NCBI RefSeq assembly: GCF_010500845.1
Contig: NZ_JAAAMI010000006.1
Span: forward strand, 124,001 to 188,000
Direction of reading: 5' to 3'
DNA length: 64,000 nt
From: Flagellimonas sediminis
GTDB lineage: Bacteria; Bacteroidota; Bacteroidia; Flavobacteriales; Flavobacteriaceae
The stretch's first letter is position 1. Each line of letters opens with the position of its first letter. The position numbers were made by a program, and so were the translations under genes. Of this stretch, positions 10,798 through 21,200 are shown piece by piece. The notes under the pieces were generated by a model. The model did not search any database. It saw only the letters and a list, made by a program, of their open reading frames with translations, and was not told the DNA's origin.

Positions 10798-10893
10798 TTA
10801 CTTTTTCTTACCAGTAGCTTGGGTAGTCTTCTTAGCAGCTGGTTTTACAGCTTTGGCAGGAGATGACTTTCCAGTTGACTTCGCTTGTTTCAT
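10798..10893 (-). CDS. 31-residue lysine/alanine-rich basic peptide (histone H1-tail-like)
   Basis: A small ORF whose protein begins MKQAKSTGKSSPAKAV and ends QATGKKK, with TAA at 10798-10800. About a third of the residues are Lys, the rest mainly Ala, Pro, Ser, Thr and Gly, with no acidic residue: the composition of histone H1-like or AlgP-like tails. An in-frame TGA just upstream of the ATG fixes the start. The ORF converges on groEL and lies upstream of the terminator, where a real transcript would end. A DNA- or RNA-binding role is suggested by charge only. Coding status is likely but not proven. Confidence 0.6.
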   Translation of the reverse strand: MKQAKSTGKSSPAKAVKPAAKKTTQATGKKK

Positions 10894-11023
10894 GAGTCAA
10901 TAAATTAAAAACTATAGTAAATGTATCTCAGTTTTGAATCCAAAAATTTTTGTTGGCTAAATATTAACTAAAATCCTTTTAATAATTCTAAACAGATAAC
11001 ATAACTCGTTGTTTTTTAAGCAA
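10894..11023. other. A+T-rich spacer downstream of the copper cluster
   Basis: About 130 bases with no ORF and no hairpin followed by a T-run for the minus-strand operon. It holds a 12-base palindrome CAAAAATTTTTG at 10941-10952. It must contain the promoter of the small basic peptide gene, but no convincing -33/-7 pair was found. Confidence 0.5.
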
Positions 11024-12760
11024 CTAATTAATAGTTGAGACAACACTGCCACAGGTGAGCATGGCATCGCCATAATAGGGATTCCGGATTTCCTCATCCA
11101 GACTCAACCAATTGGCTCCCTTGTTATTGTCGGCCATTGGGCAATGTTGCACGAACACTTTTTCGTTCAAACCTTTCATTTGGTTGCCCATCATGATCAT
11201 ATTTTCAGACAACATAATAAAATCTTCACGTTGTTTTTCAAGGGAGCTGGCTTTGGAAATTGAAGTTAACTTTTCACTGATAATAGCGAGGTGTTGCTTG
11301 GCCATATCATTCATGTCGGTTGTGCTCATTTGCTTTGCAACTTCAACTCCTTCCTTGGCCAGTTGCTGCACCTGTGTAGCATCGGAAGCAACCAAACCAT
11401 CCTTTAATTTCATATAACTGCCCAGCAATTGCTCAAACATGTTTTGGGCTTTTTCGGAAAATTCCATCTTCATGGCGGAAGACATGCCCATGTGGCCCTC
11501 ATGGTCCGTCATGGTTTTGCCACCATCTTGGTTCATCATGGATTTCTTTCCCTGTAGTTGCGCTGCGGCATCAACTGTAAATGTACCCTTGGCGACCACA
11601 CGATCTCCTGATTTCAAACCAGAATGGACCACATACACGTCATTCATTAGGTTTCCCAATTCCACTTCACGCAGTTCAAATATGGGGCTGTTGCCATCGG
11701 GTTGCACATAGACAACGGATCTTTTACCGGTCCATAGCACAGCACTTTCCGGAACGGTCAATACTTCGGCGTTTTCCATTTTGGAAACTTCCACCTCACC
11801 CTGAACGAACATCTCCGGTTTTAGCAAGCCTTTTTTATTATCCAGTTCTGCTCGTACCTCGAGCGTTCTGGTTTGGGCGTTCAAAATCGGGTCTATGAAG
11901 GAAATTTTAGCCTTAAATTTTTCATTCGGATAGGATGTGGTGGTCACTTCCATAACCTGTCCGGTCTTAAACTGGCTCAATTGGTTTTCATAAGCATCAA
12001 AAACGGCCCAAACGGAATTAAGATCGGCCACTTTCACCAAAGGTGAACCTGTTTTGATGTAATCCCCTTCTTCCACCATGATAGCAGATACGACCCCGTT
12101 TACATTGGCATAAACCGGGAAATTTTCCACCACCTTGCCCGAGTTTTCAATTTGATCGATCTGGGCATCGGACAGTTTCCAAAGTTTTAATTTGTTGCGC
12201 ACCGCATTGTATAATTGTGGTTGGTTTGATTTCAACCCCGCAGCGGTCAACAATTCTTGCTGGGCGGACACCAATGCGGGAGCATAAATAGTGGCCAACT
12301 TTTGGCCCTTACGGACTTCTTCCCCTTCAAAATTGATGGACAGGCTTTCTATCCGACCATCAAAATAGGCCGATTGCACTGCATCCGAATTTTGGTTGAT
12401 GGCCACTTTCCCCGAAAGTTTGATTTGATCATCCCCCTGAACATCGGACCCCACAACAAGGGTTTCCACCCCGGCCAATACCATGGCATTTTCCGTCATT
12501 TTAATTTGATTGGCCGCCAAGCCTTCCCCATTGGCATCCGCAGGGATCAAATCCATGCCACAAATGGGGCAACTTCCTGGCTCTGGTTGCATAATTTGGG
12601 GGTGCATGGAGCAAGTCCACATTTCTTCGGCGGCAATCTCTGCATCATGGTTATGTGCATCCATTGAAGCGGTTTCAGCTTTACCGCCAAAAATGAAATA
12701 CCCCACAAGCAGCCCTACTATGACCGCAATTCCGATGTAAACAATATTTTCCTTTTTCAT
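11024..12760 (-). CDS. cusB: CusB-like RND efflux adaptor with N-terminal metal-binding module and C-terminal DUF3347
   Basis: 578 residues from the ATG at 12760, which starts the membrane anchor (MKKENIVYIGIAVIVGLLVGY); a longer frame upstream lacks a sensible N-terminus. Near residues 47-72 sits a heavy-metal-binding module (CSMHPQI...CPICGMDL). Membrane-fusion-protein lipoyl/barrel domains follow (YFDGRIESLSINFEGE, VNGVVSAIMVEEGDYI). A C-terminal DUF3347-type domain carries HCPMADNNKG and a late Cys (LTCGSV). It bridges the CusA pump and TolC channel in the periplasm and probably hands over Cu(I)/Ag(I). Last gene of the copper operon, 5 bases after the PepSY gene. Confidence 0.92.
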   Translation of the reverse strand: MKKENIVYIGIAVIVGLLVGYFIFGGKAETASMDAHNHDAEIAAEEMWTCSMHPQIMQPEPGSCPICGMDLIPADANGEGLAANQIKMTENAMVLAGVETLVVGSDVQGDDQIKLSGKVAINQNSDAVQSAYFDGRIESLSINFEGEEVRKGQKLATIYAPALVSAQQELLTAAGLKSNQPQLYNAVRNKLKLWKLSDAQIDQIENSGKVVENFPVYANVNGVVSAIMVEEGDYIKTGSPLVKVADLNSVWAVFDAYENQLSQFKTGQVMEVTTTSYPNEKFKAKISFIDPILNAQTRTLEVRAELDNKKGLLKPEMFVQGEVEVSKMENAEVLTVPESAVLWTGKRSVVYVQPDGNSPIFELREVELGNLMNDVYVVHSGLKSGDRVVAKGTFTVDAAAQLQGKKSMMNQDGGKTMTDHEGHMGMSSAMKMEFSEKAQNMFEQLLGSYMKLKDGLVASDATQVQQLAKEGVEVAKQMSTTDMNDMAKQHLAIISEKLTSISKASSLEKQREDFIMLSENMIMMGNQMKGLNEKVFVQHCPMADNNKGANWLSLDEEIRNPYYGDAMLTCGSVVSTIN

Positions 12761-12765
12761 CTCTG

Positions 12766-13473
12766 TTATTTTTTTCGTTGTATCAACTTGCGAACACTCG
12801 GCGACGAGGTAAACCACAGCAAGAATCCGCTCAACACCGTGACCAATCCTAAAAGTGAAAATGCTCGAAGTACGGTGGTGTTAAAATCGTCCCTGCCCTC
12901 ATAATCCATGGTATGGGTCATCCATAAAAAATCGAACCAACGCCAATTGCGGTGTCGGACGGTTTGAAACGAACCATCTTCTACGGACACATAGGCCTTG
13001 ATGTCTTCGGGCGAATCATACGAAATAACGTAGGCGGGTAATTTCTTCTCGCGGTATTCGTGGTGTTTGTCAGTTTCCGAAAGCACTTCAACACCTTTCA
13101 CCTTAAGATCAGGGGACATTTGATTATGGGCCACTTGCAGAGCTTCCTCCTTTGTAATGCCTTCTTTCAGTTTGCCCGTTCTGGCATCCACCAAAAATTT
13201 GTTGTTGATCCAGTAATAGGGTTTGCCCGCGATTTCCTTTAAACTTATTGCACTGATATTTTCGGTAACCTTAATCTCTGAAAGGCCGATCAGATCATTG
13301 AACGCCATGGGTTCATATTCCATGTTCCTAAAATGATCGCCATGGATCTCGTCAATGTCGGTCCAACTGAAATAGAGGCCACTGGCCGTCCACATAATGA
13401 ACTGAATGCCCAAAAACAGCCCCAAATACCGATGGGCCTTTCGAATTTTTACCGCCGTGGTTCTTTTTACCAT
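12766..13473 (-). CDS. PepSY-domain membrane protein of the copper cluster
   Basis: 235 residues. An N-terminal helix (RYLGLFLGIQFIMWTASGLYFSW) and a C-terminal helix (AFSLLGLVTVLSGFLLWF) enclose a periplasmic region with PepSY-like segments (ITKEEALQVAHNQMSP, TGKLKEGI). The layout resembles a short PepSY_TM protein. Such proteins accompany metal uptake or efflux genes in Bacteroidota; a role in periplasmic metal handling or electron transfer is suggested but unproven. It starts 2 bases after the copA stop and ends 5 bases before the adaptor start, so it is tightly co-transcribed. Confidence 0.82.
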   Translation of the reverse strand: MVKRTTAVKIRKAHRYLGLFLGIQFIMWTASGLYFSWTDIDEIHGDHFRNMEYEPMAFNDLIGLSEIKVTENISAISLKEIAGKPYYWINNKFLVDARTGKLKEGITKEEALQVAHNQMSPDLKVKGVEVLSETDKHHEYREKKLPAYVISYDSPEDIKAYVSVEDGSFQTVRHRNWRWFDFLWMTHTMDYEGRDDFNTTVLRAFSLLGLVTVLSGFLLWFTSSPSVRKLIQRKK

Positions 13474-13475
13474 AT

Positions 13476-15977
13476 TTAATCAATTGATTTTGTTCGTAAG
13501 CGCAATGCATTGCCTATCACCGATACCGAGCTGAAACTCATGGCCAGTGCGGCAATCATTGGTGACAACAGGATTCCAAAAAAAGGATAGAGCACCCCTG
13601 CTGCCACCGGCACACCTATCGTATTATAGATCAAGGCAAAAAACAGGTTCTGCTTGATGTTTTTCATGACCGCTTCACTGAGGTTCCTTGCTTTTACAAT
13701 ACCGTGAAGGTCGCCTTTGACCAGAGTGATCATGGCACTTTCAATGGCCACATCGGTACCGGTGCCCATGGCAATGCCCAAATCGCTTTTTGCCAATGCA
13801 GGGGCATCGTTGATGCCATCCCCGGCCATGGCCACAATCTTTCCTTCGGATTGTAGACGTTCCACTTCCTTCATTTTGTCCTCGGGCAAGGTCTCTGCCT
13901 TAAAATCGTCCAAGTTGAGTTCCTTCGCCACGGCAGCCGCTGTATTTTTGTTGTCACCAGTAAGCATAATCACGGAAATGCCCTTGTCCTGAATCGCTTT
14001 GATCGCTTTGGCACTGGTCTCCTTCACCTTATCCCCAATGGCTACATAGCCTCGACATTTGCCATCCACAGCAAGATAGGATATTGTTTTCCCTTGCTCT
14101 TGGGATTTGGCAACCTCATCCTTCATTTTTTGGGTAATCTCAATTCCGTTTTTGTCCATGAGTTTAGTATTGCCCAGCAGCACTTTTTTGCCGTCCACAA
14201 CACCTTCGACCCCCATGCCGGTTACTGAATTAAAATCCTTAGACTTTAAAATTCCAATATTATTTTCTTTTCCAAATTTGACGGTTGCCTGCGCCAAGGG
14301 ATGTTCACTATTGGCATTGACCGAAATCAGGTATTGGAGCAATTCCTCATTGGAGTAGTCGTCCCCAAAATTTCCAAAATGGTCGAAAGTAGGTTTGCCC
14401 TCTGTGATGGTTCCCGTTTTATCCACGATCAACGTATCTACCTTTGCCATTTTTTCCAAGGCTTCGGCATTCTTGATCAACACCCCGTTTTGGGCCCCTT
14501 TGCCCACACCGACCATTACGGACATGGGGGTAGCCAAACCCAAAGCACATGGACAGGCAATGATCAACACCGCAATGGCATTGATCAAGGCATACACATA
14601 GGGGGGCTGTGGTCCCCAAATGGCCCATACCGCAAAAGTGATGACTGAAATAAGGACCACCGTTGGCACAAAATAGGCAGATACCCTGTCTGCCAAATTT
14701 TGGATGGGTGCGCGGCTTCGACTTGCATCGTTTACCATATTGATGATCTGGGAAAGTAGGGTATCGCTGCCCACTTTCTCGGCTTTCATCAAAAAGGTTT
14801 GGTTACCATTAATGGTTCCACTGCTTACCTTGTCATCCACAGTTTTTTCCACTGGGATGGGTTCCCCAGTGATCATGGATTCATCCACAGATGTCTCCCC
14901 TTCTGTTATGACCCCATCCACGGGAATTTTCTCACCTGGTTTCACCCTAAGGATGTCCCCCAATTCTATCGCGTCGATATGGACTTCCTGTTCCTCACCA
15001 TCCACCACTTTGGTAGCCTTATTGGGAGCCAATTTCAATAGCTCCTTTACCGCATTATTGGTTTTACTATGAGCCCTAGCCTCCAACAATTGACCCAACA
15101 ATACCAAAGTGAGGATAACGGTGGTGGCCTCAAAATATACATGCACCGCACCGGATTCGTCTTTGAATTGATCTGGGAAAAAATCAGGAAACAACAGCCC
15201 CAATATACTGAACACAAAAGCGACCCCGGCTCCAATTCCGATGAGGGTGAACATGTTCAGGTTCCACGTTTTGATGCTCCGGTAGGCCCTCTCAAAAAAC
15301 ATCCATGTAGCATAAAATACCACAGGCAAAGACAAGGCAAACTGCACCCAATTCCAATATTTGGGCGACATGGCCTGGTACAAAGGGTTGTTGGGCACCA
15401 TATCGCTCATGGCGATCAAAAAAATGGGCAAGGTAAATCCAACGGCCAACCAAAACTTTTTCAGCAGTTTTTTATAGGTCTTCTCTTCTGCACTGGCTTC
15501 GGGTTTCATCGCTACGAGATCCATACCACAGATCGGACAGGAACCAGGCCCATCCTCCACCACTTCGGGATGCATGGGACAGGTCCATTTTTCCTTGGAA
15601 CCCGAGGTTATGTTCTGTTCTTCCACCAAATCCATCCCACATACGGGGCAGTCACCCGGTTGGTCGTACGTTTTGTCATCTTCGCAGCGCATGGGACAAT
15701 AAAAGGTGCCCGTTCCACCCTTGACCGGCCGATCATTCTTTTTTTTTGGCTCATGGTGGTGATGGCCGGGCATATGTATGGTATACCCACCACCATCGTT
15801 CTCCAATGCCTTTTCAAATGTTTCCAAGGGAATATGCTCCCCCATTTCTATCGTAGCCTCGGCCTTCTCCAAGTTCACCTCTACCGCTTGCACTCCATCC
15901 ACGTTGGAAAGGGTTTTCTCAACATGGCTTCTGCAGCCGTTACAGCTCATTCCGTGTATGTGATAGGTATGCTTCAT
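13476..15977 (-). CDS. copA: Copper-exporting P1B-type ATPase CopA with HMA and two extra metal-binding modules
   Basis: 833 residues. The N-terminal HMA domain has GMSCNGC (Cys12, Cys15). A GHHHHE linker (71-76) is followed by two heavy-metal-binding modules (CPMRCEDD...CPVCGMDL, 94-117; CPMHPEVV...CPICGMDL, 133-154). The ATPase core has TGEP (actuator), CPC in the membrane (475-477), the phosphorylated Asp519 in DKTGT, SEHPLA (nucleotide site) and [11 protein letters not shown]. The CPC motif fits Cu(I)/Ag(I) export from cytoplasm to periplasm. Normal CopA has one or two HMA domains; the tandem CPxCGM modules are a common Bacteroidota addition. It lies between the HMA-AraC regulator and the PepSY gene. 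Confidence 0.96.
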   Translation of the reverse strand: MKHTYHIHGMSCNGCRSHVEKTLSNVDGVQAVEVNLEKAEATIEMGEHIPLETFEKALENDGGGYTIHMPGHHHHEPKKKNDRPVKGGTGTFYCPMRCEDDKTYDQPGDCPVCGMDLVEEQNITSGSKEKWTCPMHPEVVEDGPGSCPICGMDLVAMKPEASAEEKTYKKLLKKFWLAVGFTLPIFLIAMSDMVPNNPLYQAMSPKYWNWVQFALSLPVVFYATWMFFERAYRSIKTWNLNMFTLIGIGAGVAFVFSILGLLFPDFFPDQFKDESGAVHVYFEATTVILTLVLLGQLLEARAHSKTNNAVKELLKLAPNKATKVVDGEEQEVHIDAIELGDILRVKPGEKIPVDGVITEGETSVDESMITGEPIPVEKTVDDKVSSGTINGNQTFLMKAEKVGSDTLLSQIINMVNDASRSRAPIQNLADRVSAYFVPTVVLISVITFAVWAIWGPQPPYVYALINAIAVLIIACPCALGLATPMSVMVGVGKGAQNGVLIKNAEALEKMAKVDTLIVDKTGTITEGKPTFDHFGNFGDDYSNEELLQYLISVNANSEHPLAQATVKFGKENNIGILKSKDFNSVTGMGVEGVVDGKKVLLGNTKLMDKNGIEITQKMKDEVAKSQEQGKTISYLAVDGKCRGYVAIGDKVKETSAKAIKAIQDKGISVIMLTGDNKNTAAAVAKELNLDDFKAETLPEDKMKEVERLQSEGKIVAMAGDGINDAPALAKSDLGIAMGTGTDVAIESAMITLVKGDLHGIVKARNLSEAVMKNIKQNLFFALIYNTIGVPVAAGVLYPFFGILLSPMIAALAMSFSSVSVIGNALRLRTKSID

Positions 15978-16046
15978 CTTGTTTGTTTTTTTATTTCAAA
16001 ACTAGTTGATCGCAGCTTGGAGGATTTTTACAATTTTGGGTTTCTT

Positions 16047-16598
16047 TTATACAATTTGATCTAAGGATTTCCTGTTCCAATCCTGTACATTTTTGTATTC
16101 GGACATCGACATTCCCGTTACGGTTTTAAACTGTTTTGCCAAATGACTGCTGCTTTTGTAATTCAGGTCATAGGCGATTTCAGAAAAGGTTTTGTTGTCC
16201 ATCTGAATCTCCTCCTTTACTTTTTCCATCTTCAGAAGGATAAAATATTTTTCAATGGTCAATCCTTCTTTCGCACTGAACAATTTACTCAGCATTGAGT
16301 ACTCTTTGTTCATCTTTTCTGATAGGTATGTCGAGAGATTCTGTGAAATGCCATTTTCAACAGCTTCGATCAAATGTTTTTTGATGTCCACAATGATGGT
16401 TTCATTCAAATCGGCGATCAATTCAAAGCCATTTTGGATCAGAATCTCTCGAATACGCTCTTTTTTTGCTTCGGCTCCATCTGCAAACCGAACTTCTCCC
16501 AGATCAATTTGCACCACCTCGATGCCTTCTTTCTGAAATTCACTTTTCAGAACGCTCTTGCATCTGTTGCAGACCATATTTTTGACCTTTATACGCAT
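16047..16598 (-). CDS. AraC-type regulator fused to an HMA-like CxxC domain
   Basis: 183 residues. The first ~65 look like a heavy-metal-associated ferredoxin-like fold: a beta strand MRIKVKNMVCNRCKS with Cys10-x-x-Cys13, a helix, then VVQIDLGEV and a second helix. An AraC/XylS DNA-binding domain fills residues ~100-170, with the second helix-turn-helix recognisable in FSEIAYDLNYKSSSHLAKQF and GMSMSEYKN. The cup-shaped AraC ligand domain is absent. The likely role is a cytoplasmic Cu(I)/Ag(I) sensor that controls this operon; that is inferred from the fusion and location. It sits 69 bases upstream of copA on the same strand. Confidence 0.88.
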   Translation of the reverse strand: MRIKVKNMVCNRCKSVLKSEFQKEGIEVVQIDLGEVRFADGAEAKKERIREILIQNGFELIADLNETIIVDIKKHLIEAVENGISQNLSTYLSEKMNKEYSMLSKLFSAKEGLTIEKYFILLKMEKVKEEIQMDNKTFSEIAYDLNYKSSSHLAKQFKTVTGMSMSEYKNVQDWNRKSLDQIV

Positions 16599-16629
16599 GG
16601 TTCAGGTTTTAAGGAGCCAAATGTGTCTT

Positions 16630-16986
16630 TTAGTTTTCGCCGTGCCCTTCTTGGTAATCTTCGTTCAATACGTAGGTCATTCCACAAACCGGACATTTTC
16701 CCTCAGCATCGCTACCGCTCCCTTCGCAGTGCATTGGGCAAACATATTTGGAGGTGTATTCTTTCCCCTGTTTATCGGCAGTGCCCATTTCACCCATATC
16801 GTGGTCTTTGTGGTCCATACTGTCCATTTCGTGGTTCATTTGATCGTTGCCGTGGTCCATATCGTGATCCATGGTTTCCTCCACAGCGGGTTCTTTGTTC
16901 TCTTCCGCCTTGCCTTTGCAGGATACCGTTAGTACCAATACAGATGCGAATGCGATTCCGATGATTGTTCTGATGTTTGTTTTCAT
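16630..16986 (-). CDS. Met/His/Asp-rich heavy-metal-binding lipoprotein
   Basis: 118 residues with a lipoprotein signal (VLVLTVSCKGK, Cys23). The middle is a dense Met-Asp-His run (MDHDMDHGNDQMNHEMDSMD and following), typical of low-affinity periplasmic Cu(I)/Ag(I) scavenging. A C-terminal heavy-metal-binding module (CPMHCEG...CPVCGMTY) matches those in CopA and the adaptor. It is probably an envelope copper buffer or chaperone feeding the RND pump. It lies between the TolC-like gene and the HMA-AraC regulator, 17 bases after the former. Confidence 0.87.
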   Translation of the reverse strand: MKTNIRTIIGIAFASVLVLTVSCKGKAEENKEPAVEETMDHDMDHGNDQMNHEMDSMDHKDHDMGEMGTADKQGKEYTSKYVCPMHCEGSGSDAEGKCPVCGMTYVLNEDYQEGHGEN

Positions 16987-17003
16987 GTCTGTTAAAATTA
17001 AAT

Positions 17004-18224
17004 TTACTTGTTGATTAAATAATTAATGATGGTAGATTGCATGTAATACAGCTGCACGGATTGTATTTGATTGGTTTGAAATTTCAATTGCAATTCCTGG
17101 ATATCCAGCACATCATTGAAATTGATGGTGCCCGTTTCATAGTTCTTGATCAAGATTTCCTCAGCATCCTTGGCCTGTTTTAGGTTTTGTGCTTGGGTTT
17201 CAAAGGAAATTCTGGCTTCGTTGCGCTGGGATACCGCTTTCGCGTAGGCATTCTCCAACACGTTCAAGCGCTCTTCTTTTTGAAACTCAATTTCTTTTTG
17301 TTTCAGTTCGTTCTGCTTGCTGACCGACTTGAATTTATTGTTGAAAATGGGAATGGAAAGGGTGACCATGGGCATTAAGATGTCCTTTCCATTGTCGCTG
17401 AACACCATATCGGGGCGCTCCGTCACGGGAATATAATCCAACCCAACGCCAAAACTTGGGGCATTTTCCTTTTGGTTGAGCACTTCGGATTGCACTACGG
17501 ATTCAAATAGTTGATCGTATTTTAAAAGTTCGGGGTTCAAGGACAGATCTTCTTTGTCGAACAAAACATCTTCCGCAGGAATTTGCATGTCGTCCACGAC
17601 TTCGACGAAAATACTTTCGTCCCGGTTCAATAGATTGTTGAAGACCGCCTGTTCGGCCATATACCGTTGGTCCAAAACTTGTTTCTTTTGTTGGAGTTCG
17701 TTCTGACGAATCTGTAGTTTAAGCACATCCACTGCCGAAGCCTTCCCCACTTCCACGGAAGTCAAGGCCAACTTTTCGTACGTTTTCAACAAGGCAATAT
17801 TCTCATCCAACACTTTTTGTGTTGCCTGTATGCCAAACAAAGTGTAATAGGATTGAGCTATGGACAACGCCAATTTTCGTTTGGCAATTACCAGTTCGGT
17901 GTACTCTGCATCCGCCATGGAACCGGCATAATTTTGTCTTGCGGTTATGGTCCCAAACCAGGGCAACATCTGGGAAACCGAAAAGCGGGCCCTCTGTGCA
18001 CCGGTTCGGGTTTCGGGTTCGCTCACAAAATATCCCGCACCGATTGTGGTATTGGGCAGTGTATTGACTTCGTTCACCTTTTCCGAGGCAATGGTGTGCC
18101 GCAGTTCCATGGCTTGAATTACGGGACTGTTCAACTCCGCTTCCTGAAGGTAGGCTTCCAGGGTCTGTGCTTTCGAGACCATGGCCATCAAAACAAAAAA
18201 CGATATCATGATTGTTCTTTTCAT
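17004..18224 (-). CDS. TolC/CusC-family outer-membrane efflux channel
   Basis: 406 residues with a signal peptide (MKRTIMISFFVLMAMVSKAQ) and two repeats of long amphipathic coiled-coil helices (LEAYLQEAELNSPVIQAMEL, and the region of KQNELKQKEIEFQKEERL). This is the outer-membrane factor fold. It trimerises to form the exit duct of a tripartite pump. Its start overlaps the stop of the RND gene by 4 bases (ATGA), so pump and channel are translationally coupled. Copper/silver is the inferred substrate from context. Confidence 0.93.
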   Translation of the reverse strand: MKRTIMISFFVLMAMVSKAQTLEAYLQEAELNSPVIQAMELRHTIASEKVNEVNTLPNTTIGAGYFVSEPETRTGAQRARFSVSQMLPWFGTITARQNYAGSMADAEYTELVIAKRKLALSIAQSYYTLFGIQATQKVLDENIALLKTYEKLALTSVEVGKASAVDVLKLQIRQNELQQKKQVLDQRYMAEQAVFNNLLNRDESIFVEVVDDMQIPAEDVLFDKEDLSLNPELLKYDQLFESVVQSEVLNQKENAPSFGVGLDYIPVTERPDMVFSDNGKDILMPMVTLSIPIFNNKFKSVSKQNELKQKEIEFQKEERLNVLENAYAKAVSQRNEARISFETQAQNLKQAKDAEEILIKNYETGTINFNDVLDIQELQLKFQTNQIQSVQLYYMQSTIINYLINK

Positions 18225-21200
18225 CGTTGTTGCATTTTAAGTTGTAACTCACTTTTCCAACTAAAGAGCACTGGGACCACAAAAAGGGTGATCAATGCGA
18301 TCAACATACCGCCAAAGCTAGGTATGGCCATGGGAATCATGATGTCGCTCCCTCTGCCTGTGCTGGTGAGCACCGGCAATAAAGCCAGTATGGTGGTGGC
18401 CGTTGTCATTAAACAAGGTCTTATTCTTTTCTCCCCGGCCTCAAGAACGGAAGCCCGAATACCTTTAATGGATTCCGGTTCGTTCTTCGCAAAGGTTTGG
18501 GTAAGGTAGGTGGCCATGACCACCCCATCATCCGTAGCAATACCAAAAAGAGCTATAAATCCGACCCAAACGGCCACGCTCAAATTGATGGTATGCATCT
18601 GGAATAGGCCCCTAACATTTTCACCCATAAAGCTGAAGTTCAGGAACCACTCCTGTCCATAAAGCCAGATCATCATGAAACCGCCCGCAAAGGCCACGGC
18701 AATCCCCGAAAAAACCATCAACGAGGTGGCCACAGACCTGAATTGAAAATAGAGGATCAAGAAAATGATCAACAGGGCCAATGGCACCACCACGGATAAC
18801 GTTTTCTTGGCCCTTAACTGGTTTTCGTAGGTACCTGTGAACTTATAGCTGATACCCTTGGGCACCACCAATTCCCCACTTTCTATTTTCTCAAGGATCT
18901 TGGCTTGGGCATTTTCCACCACATTCACTTCGGCAAAACCATCTTGTTTGTCAAAAAGAACGTAGCCTACCAAAAAGGTGTCCTCGCTTTTAATCACTTG
19001 TGGCCCCTGTTCATATTTAATGGTCACCAGTTCACTTAAGGGAACAGGGCTTCCCTTGGCAACTGGAACATAAATGTTCCCAATATCGGTAGGGTTCTCC
19101 CGTAATTCCCTAGGGTAACGGACACGGACCCCATATCGTTCCCTCCCCTCAACGGTTTGGGTAAGCGACATGCCGCCAATGGCCACCTCAAGAACTTGCT
19201 GTACATCTTCTATAACCAGTCCGTATCGCACCAATTTTTCACGATCAATATCGATCATCAAATAAGGTTTACCCACAATGCGGTCTGCAAAAACGGCCTC
19301 GTCCTTTACTCCATTGGCTTCTTTTAAAATAGATTCCAATTGAAGTCCAAAATTTTCAATTTCCTTCAAATCCTGCCCCTTTACCTTGATTCCCATGGGG
19401 GCCCTCATTCCAGTTTGGAGCATCACTAAACGGGTTTCAATCGGTTGTAGTTTGGGGGCAGAGGTAACTCCTGGCAATTTGGTTACCCTTACAATTTCGT
19501 TCCAGATATCATCCGGACTCTTGATTTCGGGGCGCCAGTTCCTAAAGTATTCCCCATCCGTATCAGGGATCAAAAGTGCCCTATCGATCTTAAGGGGTTC
19601 GGCAACGTGTAAATCCTTATACTTTTCTTCCCGCGTCACTTCCAAATTTGGATTGGCGGCAAATTTGCCGTCTTTTAGTTCGAAGTAACCATCCCTGTTT
19701 ACTTTGAACCTTTGTGGTTCTCCTGCCTCATTTTTTTGGTATTCTGATCTATACTGAATAATATTTTCATACATGGAAAGGGGTGCCGGATCCAAAGCCG
19801 ATTCGGTCCTTCCCGCTTTGCCTACCACAGTTTGAATCTCGGGGATGGTGGCCACGGCCATGTCCAATTGCTGCAATACCCGTTTGTTTTCCTCAACCCC
19901 GGCATGCGGCAAGGAGGTGGGCATCAATAAGAAAGAACCTTCGTTCAAGGAGGGCATGAACTCTTGACCCGTGTTGCGCATGATCAATACTCCAAAGACC
20001 ACGATTACGGTCGGGATGGACAAGAACATCAATTTGTTCTCCAATGCCCAGGTCAATATGCGACGATAATAGGTTCTGAACAGATAAAAAATACCCAACA
20101 ACACCCCACAGATCAGCGATACAAAAATCAAGTTGATGGCAATGCTCCTATGGAATCCCAAAGGTCTCCAATAGGTAGCCAAAAGAGCAACAATGGTGGC
20201 AATGCTTATCCCAACATTAAGGATGTTCCATTGCTTTTTGCTGATAACTTCCTTCAAACTCAAAATCCCAGAAATCCCAAAGGCAATCAACATCAATCCA
20301 AGCCAATAACCGAATATGATTGCCAACAATCCCAACACGATCAACAAGCCATTCCATATATGTTTAAAAATCGGTTTACGATCGTTCCTCTTAAAAATAA
20401 TGGCAGCAAACGGCGGTATCAGAAACAGGGCAACGATAATGGATGCTGTTAACGCCATAGTCTTGGTAAAGGCCAACGGACGGAACAATTTCCCCTCTGC
20501 ACCTACCATGGTGAAAACCGGTATAAAACTGATGATTGTTGTAAGTACTGCGGTTACAATGGCACCCGAAACTTCGGAAGTGGCATTGTAGACTAATTCG
20601 TTGATAGATAGTTTACCATCATCCTCATCCATGTGCCGAATGATATTTTCGGACAAAATCACACCCACATCCACCATGGTTCCAATGGCAATGGCAATAC
20701 CGGATAGCGCCACGATGTTGGCATCCACTCCAAAATATTTCATGGCGATAAAAACCATGAGCACTGCAACGGGCAGCAATCCCGAGATCAGAACAGAAGC
20801 TCTTAGGTTAAATACCATCACCACGATCACCAAAATGGTGATCAAAATTTCAAGGGTCAGGGCTTCGTTCAAGGTACCCAATGTTTCTTGAATCAGTTCG
20901 GTACGATCATAAAAAGGCACGATGGTCAATTGTGAGGTTCTTCCATCTTGCAGTTGTTTGGAAGGTAACCCCGCACTCAATTCCTTGATCTTTTCCTTCA
21001 CATTGTTGATGACCTCCAACGGATTGGCCCCATATCGTGCAACTACCACACCGCCAGCGACCTCCGCACCTTCCTTGTCCAAAATGCCCCTTCGTATGGC
21101 AGGACCCAAGGAAACATGGGCCACATCCTTTACACGAATCGAAGTATAATCGGTGGAAGTGACCACAGCATTTTTAATATCTTCTATAGATTTGATGTAC

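Noticed and set aside
10941-10952. CAAAAATTTTTG palindrome as terminator or operator
   Set aside because: Weak A/T-only stem with no loop; likely chance in A+T-rich spacer.
15069-16064. 331-codon plus-strand frame opposite copA
   Set aside because: Entirely antisense to a well-conserved ATPase with all catalytic motifs; the translation is low-complexity His/Gly/Phe.
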